From Halictus rubicundus (lineage: Eukaryota > Arthropoda > Insecta > Hymenoptera > Halictidae), in NCBI RefSeq assembly GCF_050948215.1, contig NC_135149.1, forward strand, positions 11,079,001 through 11,143,000: a stretch of 64,000 nucleotides of DNA. Reading direction: 5' to 3'. The translations under genes and the position numbers were made by a program. The notes below the pieces were generated by a model. It was not told where the DNA came from. It saw nothing but the letters and a program-made list of their open reading frames with translations, and made no database searches. This document shows positions 39,042 to 54,000 of the stretch, piece by piece. Within the stretch, counting starts at the first letter, position 1, and each line of letters opens with the position of its first letter.

Positions 39042-42000
39042 GTACGTGGACCGCGCCCGTGGAAATCTTCGTTTGCACGTAACAGTGAGTGGATTCTTGT
39101 TCGCAGTGAACATTTCTGGCTCGTTGTTACCTGGATCCTTGTCAACGGATTCATGGTCATCGATGCGGGACGTCAACGTGATCATCAAGAAGAATGGGTC
39201 GTCAGGCTTGAAGGCGGGCCTAGAGTTTCGTCGCTTTTGGCACTGCAGTCCGGGTACAGATATCTTGGACCGGTAAGTGCTCCTTTCCTGGACACTGAAA
39301 GCAGAAAATCAGTGTTCGCTCGCGTTTCTCGTGAGAATAGTGAATGCAATTTCATTTCGAAGAAATATTTCAACTCACGAGTAGAAATATAATTTCATAC
39401 TTACGGGAATCGAGACAGCTGTGATCGGACGTATACAGTACAAACGGGAAACCAGTGAATTTTAAAGAGGATGGTAATTTGAAAATTATCGATGTTATTT
39501 AGTCTCATCGTTGTCTGCAAGAGAATTCAGATAGCCACAGGCAGACACAGTTTACCGAAGCAACAAGGCGTTGAATTGTTACAGCAATTTTCGGTCAAAG
39601 ATTTGCTAAATTCGGTCTTGAAATGATGCGACTATTTTTAAGGGAATTCAGTCAGTCATGGTCAGACAACTAGCGAACGCAGAGGGTCACTGAACGGGCG
39701 GTGCAATTTAGCTTCGAAGATTTACTAAATTCGAGATCAAAATACGTCTGTATTTTTAAGGGAACTCCGACAGCCATGGCCATACGTAAAGTGAATAAAA
39801 GGAATCACCGTTCTGCTGGTACAATTTCAATTCCGCAAATTTCGTAAATCCACAACCGAAACGGTGCCTCTGTTTTAAAGAAATTCGGACAGCCTTGTTG
39901 AATGAATTGCTGCTAAAACTGTATCTAATGCTGACTAAGTAGAAACAGTAAGTAACGAACAGACACGTCGGCCAACTCCCATCGAATCTCGTTGCCAAAG
40001 TTGAAGCCGCGAAAGGGAAAGAAGAGCCACAAGAATGTTTTCTTCAGAGTCTGCAACTCATTGTAGACGCAATGCTTTTTGAGCTGGGCCGACAGTTTGA
40101 CGACACTTTCCAGAAAAAAAAATGGCGATCCTCTCGGCGCGGAACGGTCCCCGGTAACCCATGGAATAAGTTTGTCAACGTAGCACACAGCTCCGCGAAC
40201 AGAAGCACCGCGAGACACAATTAAAACTTGAACAACTGCTTAATAACTTATTGTTAGCCACTTGTGCAACGTCCAATTCCAGTTTAACTCCGGCCGGAGC
40301 ATTCACAGTATCGCGACTTAACTTTTGTGTTTATCTCAGACAGAAGTAGAGGCGAACGAAGTGAAGTTCGCCCCGGGCCAGGGCGCCGAGCGAAAGGAAA
40401 ATTTATCGCAACAGAAGGAAAATTATTTCGCGAAACATCGACGCCGCGCCGTGACCCGCGTCTATTTTCCACGTGGAAAGCGTGTTCGTGCTCCGGCGAA
40501 ACCGGCGGCGTGGATTCGCCGGAATTCGAGGCACGAATCGCCGAATAAGTGAAGCGTCGGGGGACAGGATTAAAATTTGAATGTCGGACGTGTTCCATTA
40601 ACATTTTAATAAGAGACTTGTCGGACACCAGATGCGATGCCCGACGAGGTGTTTCCATGTCTGATAATCCACGACGAGTCACTCTAATCTCAAGTGTTCG
40701 TTAAACAAGCCGGGGGAAAGCGTCCGGTCGATTTCAGCCGTGACGCAAACACTGATCGCCGAGAGCTGCGAAGCGCCCTGTTACCATGGAACGCCACGAA
40801 TCCCAGTACCAACACCAGACACGGGACACGCGGCATGAAAAACCCTACCGCCCCCGCAAAAAAACAATCGCTGCAACTGCCCGACGGTCACGAATCCGCG
40901 TTTACGTAAGCGCGCGTTATATACTTGCCGCAAAAAATTGCACTTGCAAGCGACTAACCTTTTGTTGCACAAAATTTAATTACCCATGAATTGCAACATA
41001 GACGTTACTGGCGAGATCTATAAACATGAGCGTTCACAATGGACTCGAGGAGATTCCGGAAAATTCTGACAATCTCTGATGAGCTCTAGAACCTTTCAGA
41101 AAATTCTGAGCGACCCTTTCTGAGTGACCATGAGTTGATGGGCTCTAGGGCCTTTCAGAAAATGTTAGGCGTTTATGATCGACCCAAGAAGCTTCCAAAA
41201 AAATATGGAAGACTTCTCTATCTGTTTGAGCTGTTGCGAGACAAGAGGTTATTTTGTATAAAATCTAATGCTAGCTGTATTAGCGAAAGATTAAGACGTT
41301 TACACGAACAGAATCGCGGCTGTGTTGTTACACACCGGCGCGGCCGCTTCTTTACGACCGAAAATAAAAGTTTTCGCTCGATCAATTACATCAGGATCGG
41401 ACAACAGCGATGCAGGGGTTGAGAACGGCGAAACGATTGGCTAAAACATCATCGCGTCGAGAAGCGAGGGTAGCAAAGGGGGTAAGGACGAGGCCGGGGA
41501 GGTTTGATATCTTTGGTCGACGGGCGTTTTCTCTCGCGCGACTTGATCTCAAGGCGGAACTCGTTTTGCAAAGTGCACGAGCCAAGAGAGATCCGGCCGA
41601 TGTTTAAGGTGAATCCCGGGGTTGGAAACGGAGGGAGAGAATGGCTGGAACGAGCGATCAAATGGTTCGTGAGGCTTGCTTACCGAGATAATCTCTTTGC
41701 AGCGATCCGTGCGCCCCGGGGGAAACGATTTGGCCGCACTTTTTCGACGGTTCCCTGGTACATTCGCGTCCCACCGCCAAGCCGGTTCCAGGATCTCTTC
41801 CCCGAATGCTTCAGATACGTTTACGCTCTCGCGCAGATTTACCGAGCCGAGCTCGGGACCGGCGGCCTTGGAAAAATGTACCTCGCGCGTTCAAAGAGAG
41901 GACGAAGGGGCAAAGAATCCCGACTGGGGACCCCTTTCCACCGAGCAGTTCCACGAGGCCACAAAGCGGAAACTCCTACCGGGGAAATGGAAACGCGACC

Positions 42001-45000
42001 GTGATCTTCGAATAACGATGAATTCCCGCACGACGTGTCGCCTCGCGTCTTCTCGGAAGTATGGGGCCGAGTTCCTAGATACTCGTGAATTAAGCTCCAG
42101 ACTACCCTCTTCAACTCCACCCACTTCTGAATCGTTTCAGATTACTTGCCGATTTTTGGCAGCGTGATATTTGTCGTGGCAGGAGTCTTAGTCTGACTTA
42201 AATTTCTATTCAGCTTATTTTTTTAGAAGATGTGGATTTCCTCTATTTCCATGCGAAGAATTGTATTTATATTCTACATTCTTCTACGTGTTGTTTGTTT
42301 GAAGTCTAGAACTCCGGAGTCCGCCTGTTATTAACACCTAAGGGAATTCAGACGACCACAGACAGACACCGAGTCCAGCAGAAATTGAATTATCGGTACA
42401 ATCGAAGAATGACTACATTGATAGTTAAAAGGGTGCAATTATCTGTAAGAGAATTCAGCCATCCGTAGTCAGACACACGGTGAATACAAGAGGTCATTGA
42501 AATCTTGGTACGATTTAATTTGAAAAAATTATTTAACTCGGGAGCGAAAGTGTAACTTTATTTTTAAGGGGATTCAGCCAGCTATGGTCAGACGAACAGC
42601 ATACAGTAAACTAGTTCCATTCGAATGGGACTCGCGATCGAAGATAGCAAACTTGTAGTACAATTGGCATAAAAATTTGTCATCAAACGACTATGAAATG
42701 GTACACAGATTTAACAGGAAGCCACAGAAATGAGGCAAGTAAACATTTTTCTAAAAACATGCTTGTACCAATCACCGTACCCACGAGAAACTTACTATGG
42801 CCAGGCAAAGAATATGAAACCTTTGATACCTTTGTCCGGAAGAAGGGAAGCATCCCCAAGTACTTCCACTATTTGAATATAGTTGAACGTAGCAAACCTT
42901 ATGGCCGCAATTGCCGTAATCGCTTTGGTGCGTGCAGAAGTGACGCGTGTTTTCAGAACATCAGCCCGAGCATAGTGGGATCGGGCAACGCAGCATAATT
43001 ACGCTAGCCGAGTGGCTCTCCTTTTTCAACCGTTTCACCTGGCCGCCCCCGCAGTCGAGCACCGTGGCTCTACGGTCGCGAAACTGCATTCCCCTGCAGC
43101 TGCAGCCGACTGACGCAGTTCCAGCTGCACAGGGAGCCTCGCGGCCGACCGCAATCCGCGCCGAGCGCGATTCTCCGGGCCCTAGGCTCGACCGTATATT
43201 TCACAGTCAGCTCGTGTAATTATTTCGTGTAATTAAGCTCACGTGGCCGGTCTGGAAGGGCGTCTACCCTCTTCCCGGCAACACCTCTGCCGTTTTATCG
43301 CTCGGTGAGCTCCCCACGTAACAGTGCGGCCATTGATAACTGTTATCTATAAACGTCGGCAATATCAAAATGTTCTGAACATATATCAGTACGTCGATAA
43401 TATCGATTTTATGCATTTATGACAAAAATGAATTAATGAAGTGCGTAATAGTGAAAACATTTGATGCATTTGAAAACAATGCTGTATTGTTTTCGGATCA
43501 ACGAAATCTGTATCTGTATCTTGCAATTAACACATAGGAAATTTTTATTTTCCATTAAAATCCGCAACCTAGTTATGACGAGCAAATACGCTTAGTATAT
43601 TGTATGAATATAACATATACAGATGTAGTTCTCTGGCTTAATTTTCTTTTTACCTGTTAAAATTTATAATTCACATTTTGTCTGATGCGAGATTGCACCC
43701 GGTATTTAATATTATATTCCATACCTTTTTATCAACATTTCTCCACACACGTTCAATTATTCATTGTTAACAATATTTTCACGGTTGCTTGACTGTATAT
43801 CGGAAATATTTCGATTAATGTCGGACTGGTAATATTAAATTCCGTTTGACAATGTACATCAGTGCCTTGTCGAGCACATGCGGCAAATGGAAGACAATTT
43901 TCCAAAACAGGACATTCTTTTAAAAATTCAGAGAAAATTTCGAATGTTCCAATGTTTATTTTACTTTAGTACAATGTGTGGTGTCTGACAGGTTCCAACA
44001 AAAATTAATTAATTAATGCGTTGCATGACAGCTTACTTTACATTGTCGATTGATATCGCCAAGTATCAATAACAATAATAATCAGCAGTCACGTTGAAGA
44101 TGCAATAAATCGGTTTTTATAAACGATACACTGATCGCAAACGGTCAGGTCTTTTCGTGACAAGGTATAGTGATTAATAAAAAAAGACACTCTGAGAACG
44201 TCGATTTGGCAGAGAATCGTAAGTGTCAGGCACTACTGTACTTCTCCAGCTAGCGGTCGTAAATTACAGCTAATAGGTCTCCCGATTTGAAACGGGGATG
44301 AGTCGGAAAGATAACTCAATCCGGAAACATTTTCTGAACGGACTCTTACCGGCCTTGCCAAATCGTGTATCGCGGCTGCACGTCCCACTTGTGATTAATA
44401 TTGTTATGATCGGACCATTTCCTGTGACGTGATTTATCGAATCCAGCGATTGGAGCAATGCTATCACCGGACTGTTGATCTCTATGAACATTTCAATTCA
44501 ATTACTATTGAATTCTAGTGAATTCCTAACATTAAAACATGGTCTTTCGGAATTTTCTCGCCGAAATCTACAGGATTACATAAAAAGAATAAAAACTTTC
44601 TGGTTTCCTGAGGTAAAGTTTAGCCAAATTGTGTGCTTATGTTCTTATTATTATCAAATCAACGACTTTGAATATTTCATTTGATTCTCGCATACTCCAT
44701 AAAACATTTGATTTCTTCGTATTCGCGATATAAGATGAATTTCATTGAACTGTGACAATACAAATGAAACATAACTTGTCTGAAAGTATAAAGCAAAAAT
44801 CGTTTGTACAACCATTCCTAAGAAGCTTGTGAAGCTGAATGAACAGTATGTACTTTCGTCTCGTCCGCAAAAAATGCAAACAGTCGGGAAAATAGTAAGA
44901 GTGCCATCTTCGAAGCTTTTTCTAGAATCATGCCGGCAGACAATCAGCATCTTCCGCGTCCCAATAAGTGGATAAGGTAATTCTTAATGGAGTCCCGCTC

Positions 45001-48000
45001 AACTTGAGAATCACCCGAAACGCGAAAAGGGTGCACGGGGGAAAAAGGTGTTGGTATTAATGGGTAGTTTAGAGGGGCGGAATATTAATATCCGTTAAAG
45101 AGTTAACCACTGGAGGATTAGAGCCGCGATACCGGCGCGTTAGAGGAGCAATCTGTAAAGACGATCCCGTTGAATGGGCGCCGGGTTTTTCAGAGTTCCG
45201 AGTAATCCGGCGTTTATTTAAGGGCGCGCGGGGCGGCAGATGGGAGCGGCGTGGCGCGCAGAAAATCCGATAAGCAAGCTGATTACCCGTAGTGAAACTT
45301 CTGAACGTCTGGGTTGCTCCGGTTTATCATATATCTTGGCGTGTAGCCCTATATTATAAAGGCACGAGATTGCTCAATCAAGCTTGGCCCCCCCGGGCAA
45401 ATTGAAATCCAGTTATCGAGAACCCAGCATTAATTTCCTGAACGGCGGGTCGCGCTGCGTTTTCTTTATTCACCCCCCCCCCCCCCCCTCACGTATATAG
45501 AGCCGTTATGGCGCCGAGGGAATCGTATAAAGAGGCAATACTATTGACATTAAATCAGCCCTAACGAGTTTTGTGCGCTCGAGGAACGCGAGCAACTTCG
45601 CCGGAACTAACGCGAAAAATTGGCCGGGGGCTTTATTAATATTTAATCCGGAATCTATTTATTTACAAGGAAATTGGCTACGGTGGAAATCGAGGTGGAA
45701 AGAGAAAGAGAGGTAGAGAGAAGTAGGTGAACCAGAGGCACGACAATAAACAAATTTCATCAAAATTTCTGCATCCATATTCATGGCCGCATTGAGAACG
45801 TTCGCTCATCTTTTATTCACGAAGCGGACAATGTAACTGCGTCCCTAATACGGCCGCAGATGCCGAAGAGACGATTCCTTGATCTTCTTAACGTGACATA
45901 TGATGTCCCCGGCCGCGCCATTGTATTATAGTTCTAGCTGTTAAAGCCGCGCGCGCCGGAATATTCATGAATAATTGCCCGCAATGATCGCAATCGACGA
46001 AACGAAAAGCGGGAACCGCGACCTGGGTCGAAAAAATTTGAACGGCGGGTCAAGAATTTGCATTCTAGAAACATTTTTCCGAGCCATCGCAAACGTTTGC
46101 ATCGGCAACAAGCTGGCAGAAGCTTTGCTAGCGTCGCATTCCCGTTGGAAATCCTCTGAAGACAATATCTCGCCTATACAAAAAAAAAAAGAATAAATAA
46201 ATTCTTGCGGCACAAAAAATGCAATGAACGAACGCGAATAACGAAAGTTGACTGACTAGGCTATTTCGAAATTCATTGTGCAACGATTCGCACTGCGGAA
46301 TAATTTATTCGAAGCGAAGATAAGTCAAAATTCCCAGTTTAAAAAATTAGTACGTTCCGACAGTTTTCCAAATCTTTTCTTATCGAGCAGAAACATTGTG
46401 ATTTTGATCGCTTTTACCGACGGGCCGTATGAAATATCGAGGCTTATCTCGGAGGGTGTGGAGATCGGATATCGAGGTCTGCACGGACCAAGATTAAACC
46501 TTTTCGAAGGTCGGCCAGCTAACGAAGGCGAGAGGCAGGCAGCAGGTCGCTGTGACATCTGTCAACCCCCGTAACGGGGCAAGTTCATTATGGCGTTCAG
46601 CAGAGCGCCCACGTCATTTATTTCAATTACTGCCAAACGCTAAAGCTGAATCGGCAGACCACGGCCTCGATCATTTACAAACGTCATTAATGGCCGCCGT
46701 TTGTCGGGAAGACGCTGAAAGTGTCAGAGTCATGGTATCTGCGGTGCTAACGGAGTTTCTGCAACTTCCTGGTCAACCGGATGCCCGGAAAAGATACTTC
46801 GAACAACGCTTACACAGTGCAAACACACCTCATTTACGCGACTAATCTCTCGCTCAATTAACGATGGCGATTTTATCGGGATTTTTGTCTCGTTTCTTTC
46901 GATTTCATTGTTCCTGAATTCTTCAACCCTCCATTGATGGCTACGTTCGAATTGATTTAATATGGTGGATGAAATAGTAACGCTGTGATTTAATTTGTAA
47001 TAAATGTAAGTAAATTATCACTCGTTTGACAGAAATTTTCTAAAAATGACTTCGAACCTGAATCTGTCAATATATTCAATGTCAAATATAATTTTTGGAT
47101 TTTATTTATAGGTATCTGTAGGTTTCGTTGTCGAACAAATGACTGGATGGCTTCCACGCTTTATATTACTGCATTTATCTCACAAAGAAAAATCACAGAT
47201 TTAATGTAGGATCGTTCTCTTTTGTGCCAAAGTTCTTTATTAAAATTTCGAATTAAAATTGTGATAGGAGTAAATGAATTTATCGGACCGCGATGCCAGA
47301 GTAAAAATATGCTACTGCTCAGTTTTGAGCACACGGTTAGCGGGAAGGATTACGGTAATATTTCAACGGCGGACGGTGCGTAATTTTCAGTTTGGCGAGT
47401 TAATATTTTTGCGCAGTTATAGAAGGCTTTTAATTCGACGTGTCCAATGATCGGTAAAAAAATGTATATTTGATTCGGAACGCGTGTGCCCGGGCGATTT
47501 TATTTCGTTTCCGGAAATGTTATTAACGGTACGGTGTACCGATTTATTTCCATGGCGTTGGTTTCCGGAAGATTGATGCGTGACGACGTTATTATTGGCT
47601 CCGCGAGTTTTCCCAAACGATATTGCCGCGAAATCAGGTACTAGTTTACGCGCACACTTACGGGTAGCGCCGCGTGTCAGCCACATAATTCCGGTACATA
47701 ACATAATCGATGCAGCACTAATAGGTTCAAGAGTTAAGTGAGATCGAGTGCATGAAACTAGTCGAGGAGGGAGGGGGGAGGGCCCCCGCCACTCTCTTTG
47801 ACCAAATTCACGTGACGTCGGTTACGGCGTTGATTTCAATTAAAACTTTGACTTTGACGTTCGGGCTTGACGTGGCATAGTTCCAAAGATTGGTCCTACT
47901 GATTCAATTTTCGGCGCATTACACGTCCGCCGTGTGCGCTGACTGTGCAAACAACGGTACGTCAAGCATACCATTCGATGCCGATACCTGTTCCCAACAG

Positions 48001-51000
48001 GTGCAATAAAGTGACAATACCTTTCCAATAATAACCAATTAATGGTATCTACGACCCTTAATGGAAACTACCAACGTACACTGTAAACCATAATGTCCTC
48101 GATCAGGAAGTGATCTAATCGTGGTTTCGCGCATGGTGCAACGGATTGCGAAGTTTCGGGAATTAATAGCGATCGTGCAGCATCGACAGAAGAAGTTCCA
48201 GCCCCTTACCTCGGTACTGAAAAGCTGCATAAATGTAGAAGTCATTGAAACAAGTATGCGATCCTTGCTTCAAGTATACAATTCACTTATTTTTCTTTTC
48301 CCTTCGATGCAACGTTCTGATGATTTTTAGCTTGATTCAGAGATAAATTCAGGGGTTCCGAGCAATGATCTTTAGCTGGTTCGCACGCGAGCATCCCTTT
48401 CACGGGCCGAGGAACGCTCGCCTCGCGAGAGACGCAGGAAATTCCACAAATTTCGTAGTGCCTGCAGAGGGGTCGCGTGATTAGTCTCTCCCGTGCGATA
48501 ATCGCTTGTGTATCGTTTAACGTCGTTGCGGTTCCCGACTGGAAACGCTTCGGCGAGCAGCGGCGAGGTGCGTGTTGCACGAGATTACGCGTCGCCTGCC
48601 ACGTGCGGACTGCGGATTCAATTATATACACCGAGAGCACATCCTACCACTCTGTTCGTGTCCTCTGACAAAAGATCGCGGAGCACGGCCGATTCGCAAA
48701 ACGACCGGCAACAACGTGGTTATGTATGCCATCATACAAACTGGTTAAACTTCACCTTGACAACCCAGAAATTTTTAACTTTTCGCTATATAATCCTGTA
48801 CATCTCCACGGGAAAATGCCGAAAATCGAAGTTTCAAAGGGAGGAATTCACTGATTCAAAATTTATGCGTGTTTAAACTGACGTTGAAGCAGAATTTGCT
48901 GATTGAAAGTGTAAAGCCAGATGAATCGTTATCCCGGTATCATTAATAGAACTACGCACGTTCCGAGGGGCTATCAAGTATTCAAAACCCGACGCTCGGA
49001 AGACGCCGAGTAACAGGAGAGGCAAAAATTGATACTATTTCAGTTGCGAAGCTATTCAGGATCGATTCTATGGCGCGAAGCCCGTTCTATGGTGCTGAGG
49101 GCAACCAGGCACGAACACGTGGAAACGTGCCTTTGTGCCGCATAGAATGTAGACGTTAGGATTTTCATTGGAATCTGACGACGCCTGCGGGAGCTTACTG
49201 CCGTGGGATTACGAGAGACAGTTGAAAATCCGATCAAAACAAATGGACTGCGAAAATACTCAGCCCCCCCCCCCCCCCCCCCCTCTCCCCTTGTGGCATC
49301 CTGACCAATCGTTCGACTGTTACAAATCGCAGTCGGGTTGGCCCCAGGTCGCGCATACTTTTTCCAGTGGAAAAAGAGAATGAGAGAGGATCGCGAGAGT
49401 AGGGCAGCGTTCTGATAAGACGGGGCCCGCTGATTGCGAAGTAATGAGCAGCCCCGTGATTTCTCGCGTTCCCTATCTGAAAGCCCCGTTCTCACGTACG
49501 TAGCAGTTACCGACTGGGAACAGTTAACAAACAGGGGAGAGAGCTCGTCTCAAGGGTAGTTCTGGACAGTGGAGCCACACGATTGCCACCGGGACGAAGG
49601 GAATGGAGCCATTATCACGTAACAGACGGATTCGAGTTTCAAGTATTCCCGCGTTGAATTTAAGACAAGCCACGACAACGTGACCCCTACCCGAAGACAA
49701 AGACAGTAGACTTTGACGTGGAATCGGTCTGAAGGGGTTCTACTCACTTTCTGTAACCCCCCCCCCCCCAAGTCTCTTAAGGGGATTACTCCCGTAAACC
49801 AAAAAAATTGATTAATATTTTAACATTTTGGGGGAGAGGGGGACAAGATCTAGAAAATAAATTTTGTATTCTTCGTTTTGTCACTATTAAAAGATGCCAC
49901 ACAATCTTTGTTGTTCTGTAGCAATCATTAGACCTTTAAAAACTCTTTTACCGTTGAAGTTGAATAGTTTCTGCTGGGATTATGCAAAAAATCTGAATTA
50001 CGGAAATTAGACAAGCTTCACGCTTTCAGAGCAAACATTAACTTTCTCGTTTGAAAGATTGGGTTTACGTGAATTGAAAAGAATATTAACGTTTCCCCAC
50101 TAAAGTGCACTGCTCATACGATCACGTGCATACTGGATTTTCCAAATGCGTGCGCTGCTCCGTTTCATACACCGAAATTTCTGGTTCCCCAACTTCAATT
50201 CCTTTCGAAATACAACCAACAGGAAAATAAAATACCCGTGCCAATTTTGAAAACATTGGACGAACAATTTGCACACAGTCGATCGGAAAAACGCGTCGAA
50301 TGACGCAATTGCGGGACAAAAGCTAGCATCTACGTTAAACCGGACAAAATAAAACCGATCAAACGACGCATACTGTCCGCCATTAGAATAGAAACACAGC
50401 GGCGTATCCGTTACAACCGCGTCAAACGGCGGAACAAAGCCCGGTCCATAAATCTCCTTACATGTCGGCGAAATTATTTGCCGGGCCCGAACGGTCACGG
50501 ATGTACATCGCGAGATCGACTTCCTGGTGCGTCCCGGGGGTGGTGTCGCGATAAAATCGGCCAGCGCCCGGGTACAAAAATCGGTAGCTGCTTACGCGTC
50601 CGTCCCCGTCGATCGTTTGTCGAAAAACGGGTTGGGAAAAACGATGGGGGAATGGGGACGGAAAAATAGAACGACAAAACGAAATAGCAAAACGAGTGGG
50701 GGGAGGGGGGGGCGAGGTGAACAAAAAAAAACCGCACACACACACATAGGGGGAGGTGGAGGGGGAGAGAATGCCGTTGTATCGGAGGCGAGGATATTCA
50801 GTCGTTTATCGTTCGGTTCGACGGCGCGGCGATCGAATTCATTCCCCCTGGCTGAATACATTGCAAATATAATGGATACAGGATTATAGGGTTTTTGTTT
50901 CGTGAACGAGACCGGGTGGGAAGGGGGACCGCAGATGCGGGATTATTGTTTCATAACGGCCGCCGCGGATTTCTCCGGCCTTTGTTTTCCGCGTTGATGT

Positions 51001-54000
51001 GATTCGGGTGAAAATTGAGGTCACTCTTGAGCCTATCGGCCGGCCATGCGATATCCCCCGTATTAACGCGCGAGCATCCCGATCGACGACGCTTCTCCGA
51101 TTCGCTCCGCGCCGATCTACACATACCAGTTTGCGCCGTTTTGCACACTTCCCGACGATTATATCGGCCCCGAAATCAGCCGCGTGTTATCGCGCCCGGG
51201 CCGACGCCGAACGCATTAAAATATCTTCGGCTCTTAATTAATGCGATACTTTGGCCACCGAGACTCTGGGAGCGAGGACAATAACCTAGGAAAATGCGCT
51301 TGCCATTTTGACGAGGAGGACCTGGGTAGATTTCTGGGTTCTTTAACGTTCTATTTTACAATGTTCTTAATTCTTTGTTCAGGACCTCAAGGTGTACGCT
51401 GAATATTGCCATTCTACGAAACCATTTTTACTGTACCATATGCTCGTTTGCATTTAATAGAACGCTAGAAATATAGGTCTGGTATGAGCGAAGACTTGTG
51501 GAAAACAGACGTGCAACTCCAAAGTCGAAAGTTTGATTTTTTCTTTTTTTTTTTTCGAAGATCAAGCATTCTGAGTAAAAAAACAAGGGACCTCGTTCGC
51601 TGTCTCATTGGGAAATATTATGAACGTTGTGGTACGTCTGTGCCGCTCTTTTGGATGGCAGAGTACTATAAAGAACAACTGCAGCAATAAAAGACGAAGA
51701 ACTGTGAGACTCTCGTTGATGACAGTCGACGGCATCACGCTGTCTTGGTTTTCTGAACAGCGGAAGAGGAGCAAGAAGGTTCAATTTACTGGCGAGTAAA
51801 ACTTGGACAGCGCAGACTTAGGATATAGTTGCGGATTCAATTTTCAGCAGAAAAGTTTCCGTAAAGGTGCATTATGTTGCATGATAGGGTGCTTGAGAGA
51901 ATGGAAAGTTTCTCGATAACCATTTGATTTAACTTGTTTGTGTACGGGGAACTTAATATCGCTTTTTGAATAAATAATGGCGCGGGACACGCCGCTGACA
52001 GATTCGATAAATGTTACATGTACCATTAATATTCCGACGGTGTATCAAAACGAATAACTTCTTTCAAAACAGACGAAAACGTTGTAAAATGCAATCTTTA
52101 GCTTCTTCCTTGATCTTGACCAAACACGATACTTTTAGACATTTTCTATACCAAATAAGATGCTTTGATTTTTCGTGACTGTTACGAGCACTTGTGTGCC
52201 AGCTGCGTGCTGAACAGTCTCCTTATATTAATGTATGCCACTGTTAGTGTAACGAAAGAACATAGTGGAAACGAATAAGTAGAAAAATAATGAGACGTAC
52301 GGCAAACAGTGGAAGGCAAAAAATAATCGAGTGAAGATCAAACAGCACACAATCGGTATAGTCTTGTTAAAGCACCTCGTGCATGCATGGTGGAATACTA
52401 ATGAGAGTCACAGTAAGACATAAAAGAGGAACGAAACGAAATAAGTGAAATAAAACTGAAACGTGTGGAAAGCAAAGGGAATACACAGCTAGAAATGATC
52501 ATACGAATAACAAATAGAATACGATCGAGATAATATTGTTAGTATGAATGCGCTTTGTGTATGCATCTCAGAATGCTGATGTCATAAAAAGATGCAGGAA
52601 AAGGAGTAGAATAAAAGTGGAACGCGTGGAAAGCAAGGAAAATACGTCACTAAAAATAATCATACGAATAACAAATGGTACCTATTGTTAATACGAAAAC
52701 ACTTTGCGCACACAATTCTGAATGCTAATATCCGGAAAGGATAAAGAAAAACCAGAAAGAGAAGGTGTGAAATAAAAGTGGAACGTGTGGGAAGCAAGGG
52801 AAATACAGCAGTAGAAATAATCGTACGAAAATCGAATAGAACAGGATCGGCACGATATTGTTAATACGCGCGGACTATGAAAGAAATAGAATTCGCGGTA
52901 ACCAGTGAACCGAATCATTTTTACGACCCGTATCCTACGGTGCAGCCGAGTAAACGTAGAATTGATCCAAAGGGATAGAACGGGATATCGTGTTACGAAG
53001 ACGGAGAGGAGATATGCATCGGGTTGCACAGAGACAGCGGCATTACGCTTTACGTGCTGCTGGTAATGTACGGACGACTGTGACATACACTGGGTGTCCA
53101 ACAAAGATAGCCGGAAAAGAGCTCAACTGCGGCAAAAAATTACTTTGACACGTCCCATCTCCTCCATTTTGCGGTTGAATATATATACATATACATAAAA
53201 TAAAGTCGCTCGCAGAAAAACGCATCAGCGCCGCACTGTGCCACGCGTCATGCAACGGAAATGAAAATAAACACCCGTCGGGACTGTGTATATCTTTATG
53301 CAAATTAAAATGTTGTATCTCTTTCTGAGCTGCCGAAATTAAACAGCGACTTTTCCTCGGGGAGACGAATTTTATATACTTTGTTGAACATTCATTAAAA
53401 TTCCCGTGCACTAACTCCGATCCGTTATTACCAAATCCCCGACGAAATTTATCCGCGAAAATTGCCAAAGAAATGGCGAGACTAGATGAAAGGAATTTTT
53501 TAACATTATTGTCGTCGCCGCGAGCAGAGCACCTGCGATTCTTCGCTGTACTGGCCACATACACTACCGTGTAAACGTGGATGTAAATGTGGACAGTTGT
53601 AATTTTTTTAGAAGCGATGGCATGTATTTATTCTATTGAACAGTGCTTATCAGCACATTCGGTTATGTGTGAACCGTTAAATGCAAAAATGCTACAAATC
53701 GGAACAGTCACTTATTACCGAGGGTTCTATGCAAGCCACTGTAAAATTATGTTATAATTATTTTATTCATTGACGAGTCAACCCTAGAGACATGATATTA
53801 ACCCTTTCAAGACGGTATTAAACACTAAACACAACCGAACGGACTGGTACATATTAAAACCACCAATAATGCAAAACAGAAGAGTCAGTCTTTTTCAAAG
53901 CACTGATGGTACATATGAGTACCAATCGGCTCGAAAGGGTTAAATAAAGCAGACAAATATTAACCAATTTTACAGTAAATGGCTCACGTATTTACTAACA

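Noticed and set aside
39153..39155. In-frame ATG in exon 2 as the start codon
   Set aside because: Starting here removes the hydrophobic signal core that this protein family needs; the spliced start at 39034 restores it.
53043..53564. Minus-strand open frame of 173 codons
   Set aside because: No recognised motif, inside the convertase intron, with composition typical of random sequence.
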